A stretch of 64,000 nt of DNA from Fictibacillus fluitans (GCF_030418125.1 NZ_JAUHTR010000008.1:1-64000); one strand, 5' to 3'. Positions 42,537-51,518 are shown, counted from the stretch's first letter. Notes: generated from the sequence alone by a model not told the origin. Program-made: numbers and translations.

Positions 42537-43787
42537 CTATAATTCTCCCTTGATTTCCTGCTGGATGACACGTTTTTTCATAATCGGAACCAACGTGCCC
42601 ACTCCCACAAACAGAAGAAGTGCACTCAACTGGTAGATCAGGACAATGGATAAATGTGTTTTCATCCAGCCGGCGGCCGACATGGTAATGACCATCGCCC
42701 CCATAAAAAGGGGATTCAGTATTCCGTTCACGCGCCCGATAAAGGCTTCCTCCGTGTTCTGCAGGATCATCGTGTTGATTCCAATGTGAATACACGGCAT
42801 GAAGAGCCCGGAAAAAAATTGGGCAAACAGCGTAAGCCAGAAAAAAGTGGACAAACCCATTCCTATGAAACCAATGGCACTTGCAGCCATTCCGATCGCC
42901 AGCAGTACCTGGGGCAGCATTTTCTTGGACAAAGCCATTGTAATTCCCCCGCCCAGGATCATACCGATACCAAACGCTGCCATCAGCCATTGAAGCTCTT
43001 CTTTTGGAAGGCCAAGACGTTCAGTAATGATAAAGACACCGAGCGGCTGTGTAAGGCCGATCGCAAGGCCAGCTGCCGCAAAACAACCGCCAAGCAACGT
43101 CAGCGGCCTGCTTTTCAACACATAACGAAATCCGTCTTTCATCTCCTGTATTAATGTTGTTTTCAGCGTACTTTCTTTTTCAACACGGTCGGCGGGAAGC
43201 ATCAGAAGGACGGCAGCGGATAATAAAAAGGCTACTCCCATCACCCCTATGGCAGTCATAATGCCAAAATGCTGGTAAACAAACGTTCCCACAATGGGCC
43301 CAAGAATCATAAACAACGCAAAAATCGTCTGGTACATCGACATGCCCATTTGGACCAGCTCCGCAGGTACGTGAATCTTAAACAGTTTCATGCCGGATGG
43401 CTGGGAAAACTGCGAGAGAATAGAAGAAACAAGTGTGGCAAAGAATATGACCTTCCAGCTGGCGAACAGCAGTGTCAATAAAACGACAAAAACGGAGATG
43501 GCACTTAATAAATCGCACCATACCATCGTCCTCTTCGGCTTCCATCGGTCAGCAAACGTTCCTCCTATAAAAGAAAAGAGAAAGATTGGCGCAAATTCCG
43601 CAACGGATATCAAAGAAACAGCTACCGGATTTTCATTTGTCTTTTCAATCACATACAGCAGGATGGAATAGTTCCTGACCCAGATACCAATCTGAAGAAA
43701 AAATACGGACAGCAGAATGGTTCGCACCACCTGGTTTTGAAACAGGGCACCCATGCCCGCTTTTGACTGTACTGTATTTTCATTCAT
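42537..43787 (-). CDS. MFS exporter (MFS_3/multidrug type) under an attenuator-like leader
   Basis: A 416-residue major facilitator with about twelve membrane helices. The loop 2-3 motif A variant is GGTFADRWKPKRTMV, and the repeat in the second half is GMILGGGITMALSKKMLP. These are typical of drug and siderophore efflux proteins of the YfmO/enterobactin-exporter branch. The ATG at 43787 lies at the very end of a terminator-like hairpin that contains its own AGGAGG ribosome binding site. It is overlapped by the stop of an upstream small ORF. The frame is open to 43853, but that would put the hairpin inside the gene. It is followed by aadK, so the neighbourhood has a resistance flavour. Confidence 0.86.
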   Translation of the reverse strand: MNENTVQSKAGMGALFQNQVVRTILLSVFFLQIGIWVRNYSILLYVIEKTNENPVAVSLISVAEFAPIFLFSFIGGTFADRWKPKRTMVWCDLLSAISVFVVLLTLLFASWKVIFFATLVSSILSQFSQPSGMKLFKIHVPAELVQMGMSMYQTIFALFMILGPIVGTFVYQHFGIMTAIGVMGVAFLLSAAVLLMLPADRVEKESTLKTTLIQEMKDGFRYVLKSRPLTLLGGCFAAAGLAIGLTQPLGVFIITERLGLPKEELQWLMAAFGIGMILGGGITMALSKKMLPQVLLAIGMAASAIGFIGMGLSTFFWLTLFAQFFSGLFMPCIHIGINTMILQNTEEAFIGRVNGILNPLFMGAMVITMSAAGWMKTHLSIVLIYQLSALLLFVGVGTLVPIMKKRVIQQEIKGEL

Positions 43788-43861
43788 AAAAAAACCTCCT
43801 GATCCGTTTCTGGACAGGAGGCTCTTTTTGCCGCAAAAAGGCAGAGAACACACGGGTTCAT
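43784..43861 (-). CDS. Leader small ORF 2 (25 codons), overlapping the MFS start
   Basis: Begins MNPCVLCLFAAKRASCPE and runs through the whole terminator hairpin to a TGA that overlaps the MFS ATG (ATGA). Its ATG overlaps the stop of leader ORF 1 in the same way. It has no strong ribosome binding site of its own, so translation would depend on re-initiation from ORF 1. A ribosome on it would melt the hairpin at 43795-43821 and expose the MFS ribosome binding site. A coding role is inferred from this arrangement only. Confidence 0.5.
   Translation of the reverse strand: MNPCVLCLFAAKRASCPETDQEVFL
43795..43821 (-). terminator. Attenuator hairpin that also sequesters the MFS ribosome binding site
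   Basis: On the minus strand, CCTCCTG (43821-43815) pairs with CAGGAGG (43801-43795); an inner TCC/GGA pair extends the stem. Seven T residues follow directly and then the MFS ATG. It is a complete intrinsic terminator and at the same time masks AGGAGG. Confidence 0.75.
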
Positions 43862-43896
43862 CGCGTGTTTCTTTTGGGCAAACAACAAAAGGGCAT
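43858..43896 (-). CDS. Leader small ORF 1 (12 codons)
   Basis: Encodes MPFCCLPKRNTR. It has an AGGA six bases upstream, and its TGA overlaps the ATG of leader ORF 2. Sequence around it can pair with an upstream segment: ACAAAGGGC near 43973-43982 with GCCCTTTTGT at its own start. This would change the fold of the leader. Short peptides with this placement are known to sense ribosome-targeting drugs; here it is a prediction. Confidence 0.45.
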   Translation of the reverse strand: MPFCCLPKRNTR

Positions 43897-43998
43897 ACTG
43901 AATCCTATCCAGAAAAAAAATTAACGTAAAGACTGATACGAATTTTTTAGCGAATAAGATTAGTTGTTCATCGCCCTTTGTTCACCCTTCCGAATTGA

Positions 43999-44028
43999 AT
44001 TATCTACATAGTATCCAATTATAGTCAA
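43999..44028 (-). promoter_or_regulatory. Candidate sigma-A promoter for the MFS leader
   Basis: On the minus strand, TTGACT (44028-44023) and GATAAT (44004-43999) stand 18 bases apart. A transcript from here would carry a leader of about 200 bases before the MFS gene. Confidence 0.6.
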
Positions 44029-44106
44029 AAACTCAATAATCATTCATAAAAACAGGAGGAATTCCCCAAAATATAATGTGCACACCCACTAAAGGAGGAA
44101 TAAATC

Positions 44107-44754
44107 ATGAAAAAAGTTTTTAGAAACACGTTGGTTCCTTTGTTTGTTGTACTGTTAGTCCTCTCGCCCATCACAGCCCAGGCCAAAGCCCCGGAGCGCA
44201 TTCAACAGGAATGCCTGAGTCCAAAGCATGTGAAACTTCAGGGGGATCTCAGGAAGCTGTGGTCCGACCATACCATCTGGACCAGAAGCTATATCGTCAG
44301 CGCTCTTGCCGGACTGAAAGATCAGGATCTTGTGTTGAAGCGCCTCCTGCAAAATCAACAGGACCTGGGAAATGCAATTAAGCCCTATTACGGTGAAAAG
44401 GCAGGAAACAGACTGGCCAACCTTCTGACGGACCACATTCTCATTGCAGGAAAATTGGTTGAAGCCGTAAAAACAGGAAATCAGGCTGACGCAAAAAAGT
44501 ACAATACAGAGTGGTATAAAAACGCGGATGACATTGCGCGCTTCTTGAGTTCTGCCAATCCAAACTGGACAGAAAGCGGGTTGAAGGAGCTTTTATATAC
44601 CCACCTTAAATTTGTAACCGATCAGGTAGTCACCAGGCAGCAGCAGGACTGGGCAGGCGATATTAAAGCGTATGACATGGGTGAAGATCATATTATCAGA
44701 ATGGCTGACACCTTTACAGAAGGAATCGTCAAACAGTTCCCCAATCAATTCTAA
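44107..44754 (+). CDS. Secreted all-helical protein of unknown function
   Basis: A 215-residue exported protein with a signal peptide (KKVFRNTLVPLFVVLLVLSPITAQA) and a mature part of long helices. Conserved-looking stretches are CLSPKHVKLQGDLRKLWSDHTIWTRSYIVSALAGL, YYGEKAGNRLANLLTDHI and NADDIARFLSSANPNW. I recall very similar secreted Bacillus proteins under misleading names such as acetylglutamate kinase or glycosyltransferase; none of those activities is visible. AAAGGAGG precedes the ATG. It is divergent from the MFS gene and closed by a bidirectional terminator. Confidence 0.75.
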   Translation: MKKVFRNTLVPLFVVLLVLSPITAQAKAPERIQQECLSPKHVKLQGDLRKLWSDHTIWTRSYIVSALAGLKDQDLVLKRLLQNQQDLGNAIKPYYGEKAGNRLANLLTDHILIAGKLVEAVKTGNQADAKKYNTEWYKNADDIARFLSSANPNWTESGLKELLYTHLKFVTDQVVTRQQQDWAGDIKAYDMGEDHIIRMADTFTEGIVKQFPNQF

Positions 44755-44760
44755 AAATCA

Positions 44761-44793
44761 AAAAAGGAAGGTACTCTTTCGTACCTTCCTTTT
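44761..44793. terminator. Bidirectional terminator
   Basis: AAAAAGGAAGGTAC and GTACCTTCCTTTT with a 6-base loop, between the secreted helical protein gene and the LacI gene. Confidence 0.9.
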
Positions 44794-44797
44794 GCCA

Positions 44798-45760
44798 TTA
44801 CGCCTGCCTGAGGGATTCTCCATCCGTCAGCGTAACGCCAATTTTTTTATGTGAGGATGATTCCTTTTTAATCAATTTGACCAGCTGTTCAGCTCCGGCT
44901 GCTCCCCATTCACGTTTGGAATAATCAATTGTGGTAAGGCGCGGATGGGTATACTGCGCAACCTCAATGTTGTCAAACCCTATAATATGGACATGCTCAC
45001 CAACGTTATAAGATGTTCCTGACAAGGCATTGTACATGCCGATCGCCATTTCATCATTCAGGCAAAATACAGCGACAGGTCCTGAATACTCTTCCATAAT
45101 TTCTCTTCCTGCTTGTTCTCCGGAAGCTTTGTTGAAGTCCCCCTGAATTACTGTGCACTCGATGCCGTTTCTCTCAGCCGAAAGCAGCGCCTGCTGAAGA
45201 CGCTGGTTGGAATCAAAAGAACCCTTGGGACCGGTGACGATGTAGAGCTTCCGGTGGCCAAGTTCAACCGCATGTTCAACAGCAAGCTTCGCTCCTGTCT
45301 TGTTATCCAACAGTACCTGAGTAATATTTTCATGCTGCAGCTCACGGTCAAGAACGACTAGTTTATGTCCACGGTCTGCGTAGCTGAGCAATTCTTTGTT
45401 GGAAAAGTGGGCATCCAGAATAATGGCTCCGTCAATCATGCCTTCCGGGAGAAAACGGTGGGATTCCTTCCCGCTGCAAACAATCAGCTCATAGCCGTCA
45501 TGGGCCAGCTGATCGAGCATGCCTTGCTGAAGCTCACCATAAAAGGCGCCGCTGTAATTGGTTAAATAGACTCCGGCAATCTTGGTTTCCCGTTTCTTCA
45601 GTGTCCGTGCCGCTGCATTCGGGATATAATTCAATTCTTTGGCAATTGCTAATATTTTCGATGTCGTTTCTTGTGTTACTTTCTGGCTTCCATTTAACGC
45701 ATACGAGACCGTTGATATGGACACGCCAGCTTGTTTCGCAATATCTTTAATACTGACCAC
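44798..45760 (-). CDS. LacI-family repressor of the beta-1,2-glucan cluster
   Basis: A 320-residue LacI/GalR regulator. The N-terminal helix-turn-helix is SIKDIAKQAGVSISTVSYALNGSQKVTQETTSKILAIAKELNYIPNAAARTLK. The periplasmic-binding-like core ends with IIGFDNIEVAQYTHPRLTTIDYSKREWG. It is the last gene of the GH3-GH94-lacI run and probably binds the GAAACGTTTC palindromes at 51441, 51509, 51654, 51709 and 56320. The inducer is presumably a sophoro-oligosaccharide. The GTG at 45760 stands nine bases after GGAG and starts directly at the HTH domain; the TTG at 45775 coincides with that site. Confidence 0.87.
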   Translation of the reverse strand: MVSIKDIAKQAGVSISTVSYALNGSQKVTQETTSKILAIAKELNYIPNAAARTLKKRETKIAGVYLTNYSGAFYGELQQGMLDQLAHDGYELIVCSGKESHRFLPEGMIDGAIILDAHFSNKELLSYADRGHKLVVLDRELQHENITQVLLDNKTGAKLAVEHAVELGHRKLYIVTGPKGSFDSNQRLQQALLSAERNGIECTVIQGDFNKASGEQAGREIMEEYSGPVAVFCLNDEMAIGMYNALSGTSYNVGEHVHIIGFDNIEVAQYTHPRLTTIDYSKREWGAAGAEQLVKLIKKESSSHKKIGVTLTDGESLRQA

Positions 45761-45782
45761 CCGGGCACACTCCAATCTGTCA

Positions 45783-45796
45783 TGAAAACGTTATCT
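45783..45796 (-). promoter_or_regulatory. cre/operator-like site in front of the LacI gene
   Basis: TGAAAACGTTATCT (plus strand) matches most of the CcpA cre consensus and is also a degenerate form of the local GAAACGTTTC operator. It lies just downstream of a TATAAT (about 45801-45806, minus strand), where it could mediate autoregulation. Confidence 0.45.
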
Positions 45797-45856
45797 CTAT
45801 TATACAATGGTTCTCGCACCTATGGTCATTCTTATGAATGAAGAGCATGGCTCTCC

Positions 45857-48800
45857 TTATTTTCTAATATCAATAATGTTGGTTTCATTATTGTCTGATT
45901 CACAGGCCGCCTGCAATTCATCAAGTCTGAGTTTAAACCCTCCGGTACGGTATCGGTTCGACAGCACTTCCACAGCAGCTTCTTTTCCATTAATCAAGAT
46001 ACCGCTTTTTTGGCTTCCGCTTAAATCATAACGGAAGGAAACAGGAATTCCATTCACATGGTAGTCAAAGACTAAACCATCCAGCTTGTCCGGCAGCACC
46101 GGATCAATGATCAGTGCCTGATCCTCCAGTCTGATTCCGAGGCAATTGGAAATAAGCTGATTCATAAAGATTCCCGGACCGCTGGAATAGATGCGCCATC
46201 CACCTTTTACAGGAACTGATCCATCCTTCAGCTCATTAAACCGCTCCTGCGCTTCATAACGGGTATTGAACTTGCCATCCGAGCTGCTGAAGTAAGCATT
46301 GCTTTGACGTCTTTCAGCATTAGGTACAACTTGCTGAATGGTTATGGGATTAATTGTTGCCAGACCATCCCATGTCTGATCCGATTTGCCAAGCTTCGCC
46401 ATAGCTTCAACAAAGCGGATGTGGGCATGTACGTACTGCAATCCGATTTCCCTGCCGAAATTCGCCGCCTGTTCGGCACGTTTGAACCTCGTGCTCACAC
46501 CGCCAGCATAGTTGGCCGGACGATTCATCAGCCTCACACCATCCGGGCAAAGCATGTTCGCTTCAATCAGCTCATAATGATGTGCAGCCTCCTCGGGGCT
46601 CAACAATTCGCTGATCATACTGCGCGTCATTGGAAGAAGACGATACTGAATTCCTGTCTTTTCATCCGTCGGATGCAGCATCCACTCCACTTTCCCAGGT
46701 TCCTCCATGTACAGGAAACCAGGAATGGTGCCGGCAGAAAGAATATGTGCAGTAAAGTCCTGTTTAATTCCTTCAGCCATGCTTTCCAAGAAGGCTGCTT
46801 CTTCCTCATGGACCGAGCGAAGCTGGGAAGAGAATTGGTTAAGGACCTGATAGGTAAGAGAAACGGTCCAGCTGCTCACCATGTATTGTTTCAACTGTGC
46901 GTTGGCAGGCTGCAGGGTATCATCCCAGTCGCCGTCACCGTATGATGACAGGAACGTTCCGTGAAGAAAATGATCCTTGATATAATCAATTTGCTTCTTT
47001 ACATGATCAAAAAGCGGAACCGGCGTTTCAGTAAACTCTCCGTTGTCTGTAGTATACGGAACCAGCTCATCGAGTAATCCAAAATCGTTTGTAGCCTTTA
47101 AATAATCACTGAGCGCTTTCAGCGGCCAGACGATTATATCTCCATGGCTTTCGTGCTGCTGAATATGGGAATAACGGTCGAACATAAACCATTGCGGCCA
47201 GTTGCCCGTGCTCTCAAACTGATGGGAATAAACCGTTTGAATAATTTCACGAACCGCTTCATGGTTTTGAGTGGCCAGGAAATATTCAGCCGGCCCCTGG
47301 CAGACATCGCGTGTCCCCCACGCCGCTCCGCCGTATTGTTCCAAACCATGAGGAACTGAATAATGGACAAGCATATTGTGTGTATACCACCAGGAAATGG
47401 AATTCACCTTTTGGATCTCTTCACTGTCATTCCCCGGGAGGCTCAAGTGGAAGCCATTGGTGATAGACTGATAATATTTCCGGAACGCCTGAATTTCCTT
47501 ATCTAGATCTCTGGTTTTAAACACCGGCTCCCCCCCATGAAGCTGCGCCTGAACAGAAAGGGTCCAGTTCGCTGACTTCTGAAGATCCAATACAACCATT
47601 GAACTGCATCCCGGCTCAAAGTGATCTCCAAACACCTGTTCATTTTCCACTGAAAAATCAGTACCTGCAACTTGCAAGTCATATCTCAGGCCTGGATAGA
47701 CGTTTGCGCTGTCCGCTCCGCTTCCCGCCTTAAACGTAAGAATGTTTCCATTTGCCTCCATGCTGTAATCCACATCATATTCATTATTGTTCATGGAAAT
47801 CTGATTGGTAACAAAATAGCGGTAAGCCTCTCCGCTCAATGACTCGACTTCCAAGTTAATTTCCGGGGAAGAAACGGTGGTATAGTTGGTAATCTTCAGC
47901 GTATCATTGTCTGTTTTGTAATACCATCGCACATAGTTGATCCCAATTTCAAAGAGGGACGGCATTGCGAGCAGCTGAAACTTGCCATTTTGTTCCACGT
48001 AGATCCGCTGTCCGGACGTTTTCATCACATTCAACGGATTTCTTGTGTTTGTCATCATTTTATTGAAAGACGTGTTGCCTTTTACAATATGAGAATTAAA
48101 CACCCCAAACATATAGGAGGTTGAGGTGATTACCTCTTCTGTAATCCCCACGTTGTTGCCCGAAACCAGAATATGGCCATGAGGCCGTTCTACCAGCATT
48201 TCCTTTTCTTTAAGCACGATATGTTCATGTGTTGGCGTAAAGAAGGAAAGCAGCTGATCCCCCTCGTATTCTTCCAACTGCCGCTCAGGGAAGAGCTCAT
48301 CAATTTCCCCAGCACTCATCGACAGAGTTTTCAAGGACGTGCCAAACGCTGATGACCAATTTGCGTCTCCAACCTCTTGGAAGCTCGGTGAGGAAATTGA
48401 TTGGACAACCCCCCAGGCTTCTTCAATTTCTTCCAGGTACTCCAGCTGTGTGACCGCTTCTTCGTGATTCTCTTTAAACAGCCCGTAAAACACAAAGCTT
48501 TCTTTTCCTGAAAGAGATACTCGTTCCGATTGGAGTGCTGTATAGGCAAATTCATATTGATAGTTTTCATTTGCGAGCCTTTCTTTTTTCAACGCCTCAG
48601 GCTTATTGGTCTCCTTATAGGAAAGACCGAAGAATTGAAAGCCGTCTGTTGAATAGCCGGCTGCTTTTGTTAAAGAACCCTGCTGCAGATAAGGAAATCC
48701 TGATGAAGCGGGCTGATTTTGCCGGGAGCATACAACAAACCCTTTTTCCTGATCCTCATATACACTGTGATCCACATATTGTGAAACATAAGCTTCGTTG

Positions 48801-49207
48801 GTCCGCACAGCTCCTCTATCGGCGAGTCCGATATCCTGCGCATAAATGACGTCAATCTCTGCCGCCTCACCTGCGGTCTCAACTTCCCAAAACCAAATCC
48901 CCTTCTCCGTCAGAGAAAAGGTAACGGTATAGGCAATGCCGTCAGCTGTCCCGTCCCAAACCACCTGGGAGCCCGATTGTTTTACCCTGCTTTTTGACTG
49001 GCTGCCAAGCAGAGGAAAGGCGGTTATCCCCTCCGGTTTATAGATCCGTAAATAAAGGTTGTTCAATCCTCCGTCAATCGGGTTTGACTGCCATTGGTTA
49101 ATCATAATCCCTTCATTCACTGCTTCGAACAAGTCTCCGCTGTTCAAAAAGGTAAAAGTGGTGTTTCCTGCCTGAATGTTAAAAGTAGACTTTGTTTTGG
49201 TGGTCAT
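45857..49207 (-). CDS. GH94 phosphorylase, 1,2-beta-oligoglucan phosphorylase type
   Basis: A 1116-residue GH94 protein without signal peptide. Its length is that of the 1,2-beta-oligoglucan phosphorylase of Listeria innocua (Lin1839), not of cellobiose phosphorylases (about 800). N-terminal beta-sandwich domains are followed by an (alpha/alpha)6 barrel: the stretch GTRDVCQGP at about 625-635 and GDGDWDDTLQPA at about 757-768, which should hold the general acid aspartate. It would split sophoro-oligosaccharides with phosphate to glucose 1-phosphate in the cytoplasm. Specificity is inferred from length and gene context (GH3, LacI, ABC importer, GH144). GAGGGG precedes the ATG; GH3 lies 24 bases upstream in the same operon. 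Confidence 0.86.
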   Translation of the reverse strand: MTTKTKSTFNIQAGNTTFTFLNSGDLFEAVNEGIMINQWQSNPIDGGLNNLYLRIYKPEGITAFPLLGSQSKSRVKQSGSQVVWDGTADGIAYTVTFSLTEKGIWFWEVETAGEAAEIDVIYAQDIGLADRGAVRTNEAYVSQYVDHSVYEDQEKGFVVCSRQNQPASSGFPYLQQGSLTKAAGYSTDGFQFFGLSYKETNKPEALKKERLANENYQYEFAYTALQSERVSLSGKESFVFYGLFKENHEEAVTQLEYLEEIEEAWGVVQSISSPSFQEVGDANWSSAFGTSLKTLSMSAGEIDELFPERQLEEYEGDQLLSFFTPTHEHIVLKEKEMLVERPHGHILVSGNNVGITEEVITSTSYMFGVFNSHIVKGNTSFNKMMTNTRNPLNVMKTSGQRIYVEQNGKFQLLAMPSLFEIGINYVRWYYKTDNDTLKITNYTTVSSPEINLEVESLSGEAYRYFVTNQISMNNNEYDVDYSMEANGNILTFKAGSGADSANVYPGLRYDLQVAGTDFSVENEQVFGDHFEPGCSSMVVLDLQKSANWTLSVQAQLHGGEPVFKTRDLDKEIQAFRKYYQSITNGFHLSLPGNDSEEIQKVNSISWWYTHNMLVHYSVPHGLEQYGGAAWGTRDVCQGPAEYFLATQNHEAVREIIQTVYSHQFESTGNWPQWFMFDRYSHIQQHESHGDIIVWPLKALSDYLKATNDFGLLDELVPYTTDNGEFTETPVPLFDHVKKQIDYIKDHFLHGTFLSSYGDGDWDDTLQPANAQLKQYMVSSWTVSLTYQVLNQFSSQLRSVHEEEAAFLESMAEGIKQDFTAHILSAGTIPGFLYMEEPGKVEWMLHPTDEKTGIQYRLLPMTRSMISELLSPEEAAHHYELIEANMLCPDGVRLMNRPANYAGGVSTRFKRAEQAANFGREIGLQYVHAHIRFVEAMAKLGKSDQTWDGLATINPITIQQVVPNAERRQSNAYFSSSDGKFNTRYEAQERFNELKDGSVPVKGGWRIYSSGPGIFMNQLISNCLGIRLEDQALIIDPVLPDKLDGLVFDYHVNGIPVSFRYDLSGSQKSGILINGKEAAVEVLSNRYRTGGFKLRLDELQAACESDNNETNIIDIRK

Positions 49208-49231
49208 GAATTCCCCTCAAATCTTCTATAG

Positions 49232-51397
49232 TTATTTGACTAGCGTAAAAGACTGTTCTTTCACTTCCGCACTGTTCGGACCGACAAATACGATAAATTC
49301 GCCGGGATCGCTCGCAAACTGCAAATCGGAGTGATGATATCTAAGCTGCTCTTCTCTCAGCGTAAAATTAACTTCCTTCGTTTCACCAGGTTTAAATGTA
49401 AGCTTTACGAAATCTTTCAGTTCCTTCAGCGGCCGAACCACCTCACCTGACAGATCTCTTACATAAAGCTGTACGGTTTCCTCACCTTCACGCTCACTTG
49501 TATTGGTGATCCGGACTGTTACGTCAATGGTCTCTCCTGCTTTAAGTGTTTTATTCGACAGAACAGGTTCTTCATACGTAAATGATGAGTAACTGAGCCC
49601 GTATCCAAATGGATAGAGTGCTTCATTCGGAATGTCGAGGTACTGGGAAACGTAGCGTTCCTGTGCATCTGGTGCCCCCTGCGGCCTGCCGGTATTAAAA
49701 CAGTTGTAATACACCGGCACCTGTCCGACATTGTGCGGGAAAGACATCGTCAGTCTTCCTGACGGGTTCTCAAATCCGTATAGCAGATCGGCTATGGCAT
49801 GTCCCCCCTCAGTTCCCGGGAACCAGGCTTCCAGGACCGCATCTGCCCGATGAGATACTTCCGTCAGATCCAGCGGGCGTCCGTTAAACAGTACAACTAC
49901 TGTTGGCTTACCCAGCTTGCTGATTGCCGCAAGAAGCTCTCTTTGGACTTCTGGTAATCTGATATCACTTCTGCTTCCGGCCTCACCGCTCATCTCCGAA
50001 CTCTCACCGAGGGCGAGGATCACAACTTCCGCTTCCTCTGCCAGTGCAAGAGCTTCCTTCAGCTCTTCCTCAGTGCCTCCTGCCACATCACACCCTTTGG
50101 CTGAAGACAGGGACTCTAAGCCAGCTCTCTTTGCGATTCCTTCATAAAGCTGTACCGCTTTTTCTCTTGATCCTTTCCAGGCCCACGGACCGAGAATGTC
50201 TCCGTTTTGTGCAAACGGACCGATTAAAGCGATCTTTTTACCCGCTTGAAGAGGAAGAACCTTATCATTCTTTAATAAAACGCATGACTTGACCGCAAGC
50301 TCTCTTGCCGCATCCCGGTGCTCCTCACTCATGATCACTTCTTGTTCCCGCTTTTCATCTGCTCCGCGATGCGGGTGTTCAAAAAGGCCGAGCTTCTTTT
50401 TCAATGTTAAGATTCGAAGGACAGCTTCATCGATAAGCTCTTCTGAAACCGATCCGCCCTCCACCAGTTCCTTCAGATGCTGCACATAACAGGTTGTCAT
50501 CATTTCAATGTCAACTCCGGCCTTCATCGCCTTCTCTGCAGCTTCCTTTTCGCCGTCCGCGACACCATGAGGAATTAATTCTTTGACCGCTCCCCAGTCG
50601 GAGATGAGGATGCCGTCAAAGCCCCATTCATCCCGTAAAAGATCCCGCACCAGCTTTTTATTCCCCGATGCCGGAATTCCGTCCACTGTATTAAACGCGG
50701 TCATAACCATCTCACAGCCTTCATCCAGAGCCGCTTTATATGCAGGAAGGTACATTTCGCGAAGCTGCCGTTCAGACATATCCACTGTATTGTAGTCACG
50801 ACCGCCTTCTGCAGCTCCATAAGCGGCGAAATGCTTCACACACGCTGCGACACGGTCTGTGTCTTCTGCAAGATTCTTTCCTTGAAAACCTTTTACAAAC
50901 GCCCTTGCAAATTCACTGTTTAAAAAAGGGTCTTCTCCCGTTGATTCCATCACTCTGCCCCATCTTGGGTCACGGACAAGATCAACCATCGGTGCAAAGG
51001 TAACATGTACACCGGAAATTGAAGCCTCCCGGGCGGCGATTTCTGAACTTTTTTCCGCCAGCTCCATGTCCCAGGAACACCCAATGGCAAGCGGGACAGG
51101 GAAGATGGTCTTAAACCCGTGTACGATGTCTGCCATGATCAGGAGAGGTATTCCGAGCCGGTTGTTCCTCAGATGTGCTTCCTGTATGTTCCTGACCTCT
51201 TTTGCACCAGATGCGCCAAGAACCGACCCGCTGTTTCTTACAATTTCTTCTGTAATCCCCATTTCTGCCATAGGGCCGGTAATTTCACCCTCTTCTTCTG
51301 CTCCTTCAAAAAAAGGAGTAGCCAGCTGCATAAACTGTGCGATCTTCTCATCTAATGTCATTTGTTCCAATATGGAATGCAACGCCTGATCTGCCAT
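49232..51397 (-). CDS. Cytoplasmic GH3 beta-glucosidase, sophorose-type
   Basis: A 721-residue GH3 enzyme without signal peptide. GIPLLIMADIVHGFKTIFPVPLAIG, the K-H-F pair in VAACVKHFAAYGAAEGGRDY and the nucleophile at about D267 in GILISDWGAVKEL define the barrel domain. The alpha/beta sandwich and the C-terminal fibronectin-like domain (VTVRITNTSEREGEETVQLYVRD) follow. Position next to the GH94 phosphorylase matches L. innocua Lin1840, a beta-glucosidase acting on sophorose. It would release glucose from short oligosaccharides left by the phosphorylase. GGGAGGAAC precedes the ATG. The promoter at 51469-51498 with two operators controls this gene and GH94. Confidence 0.87.
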   Translation of the reverse strand: MADQALHSILEQMTLDEKIAQFMQLATPFFEGAEEEGEITGPMAEMGITEEIVRNSGSVLGASGAKEVRNIQEAHLRNNRLGIPLLIMADIVHGFKTIFPVPLAIGCSWDMELAEKSSEIAAREASISGVHVTFAPMVDLVRDPRWGRVMESTGEDPFLNSEFARAFVKGFQGKNLAEDTDRVAACVKHFAAYGAAEGGRDYNTVDMSERQLREMYLPAYKAALDEGCEMVMTAFNTVDGIPASGNKKLVRDLLRDEWGFDGILISDWGAVKELIPHGVADGEKEAAEKAMKAGVDIEMMTTCYVQHLKELVEGGSVSEELIDEAVLRILTLKKKLGLFEHPHRGADEKREQEVIMSEEHRDAARELAVKSCVLLKNDKVLPLQAGKKIALIGPFAQNGDILGPWAWKGSREKAVQLYEGIAKRAGLESLSSAKGCDVAGGTEEELKEALALAEEAEVVILALGESSEMSGEAGSRSDIRLPEVQRELLAAISKLGKPTVVVLFNGRPLDLTEVSHRADAVLEAWFPGTEGGHAIADLLYGFENPSGRLTMSFPHNVGQVPVYYNCFNTGRPQGAPDAQERYVSQYLDIPNEALYPFGYGLSYSSFTYEEPVLSNKTLKAGETIDVTVRITNTSEREGEETVQLYVRDLSGEVVRPLKELKDFVKLTFKPGETKEVNFTLREEQLRYHHSDLQFASDPGEFIVFVGPNSAEVKEQSFTLVK

Positions 51398-51440
51398 CCT
51401 TGTTCCTCCCTATCCCTTATCTATTAAAATATTTGTCATA

Positions 51441-51450
51441 GAAACGTTTC
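51441..51450. promoter_or_regulatory. Operator 1, GAAACGTTTC
   Basis: Perfect 10-base palindrome, just downstream of the predicted transcript start of the GH3-GH94 operon. Confidence 0.7.
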
Positions 51451-51468
51451 GATGTTCATTCATAGAGG

Positions 51469-51498
51469 ATTATAGCGGTAGTACCGAATGTGCGTCAA
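51469..51498 (-). promoter_or_regulatory. Sigma-A promoter of the GH3-GH94 operon
   Basis: On the minus strand, TTGACG (51498-51493) and TATAAT (51474-51469), spacer 18 bases; bracketed by operators 1 and 2. Confidence 0.7.
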
Positions 51499-51508
51499 TA
51501 TCTCAATT

Positions 51509-51518
51509 GAAACGTTTC
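51509..51518. promoter_or_regulatory. Operator 2, GAAACGTTTC
   Basis: Perfect palindrome directly upstream of the -35 box of the GH3-GH94 promoter; centre-to-centre distance to operator 1 is 68 bases. Confidence 0.7.

Noticed and set aside
42478-42990. Extended frame upstream of the 77-residue membrane protein
   Set aside because: It runs antisense-free through the MFS gene in another frame; the ribosome binding site supports the start at 42477.
46304-46945. 213-residue plus-strand frame inside the GH94 gene
   Set aside because: Antisense shadow of a long coding gene; no ribosome binding site and no family-like sequence.
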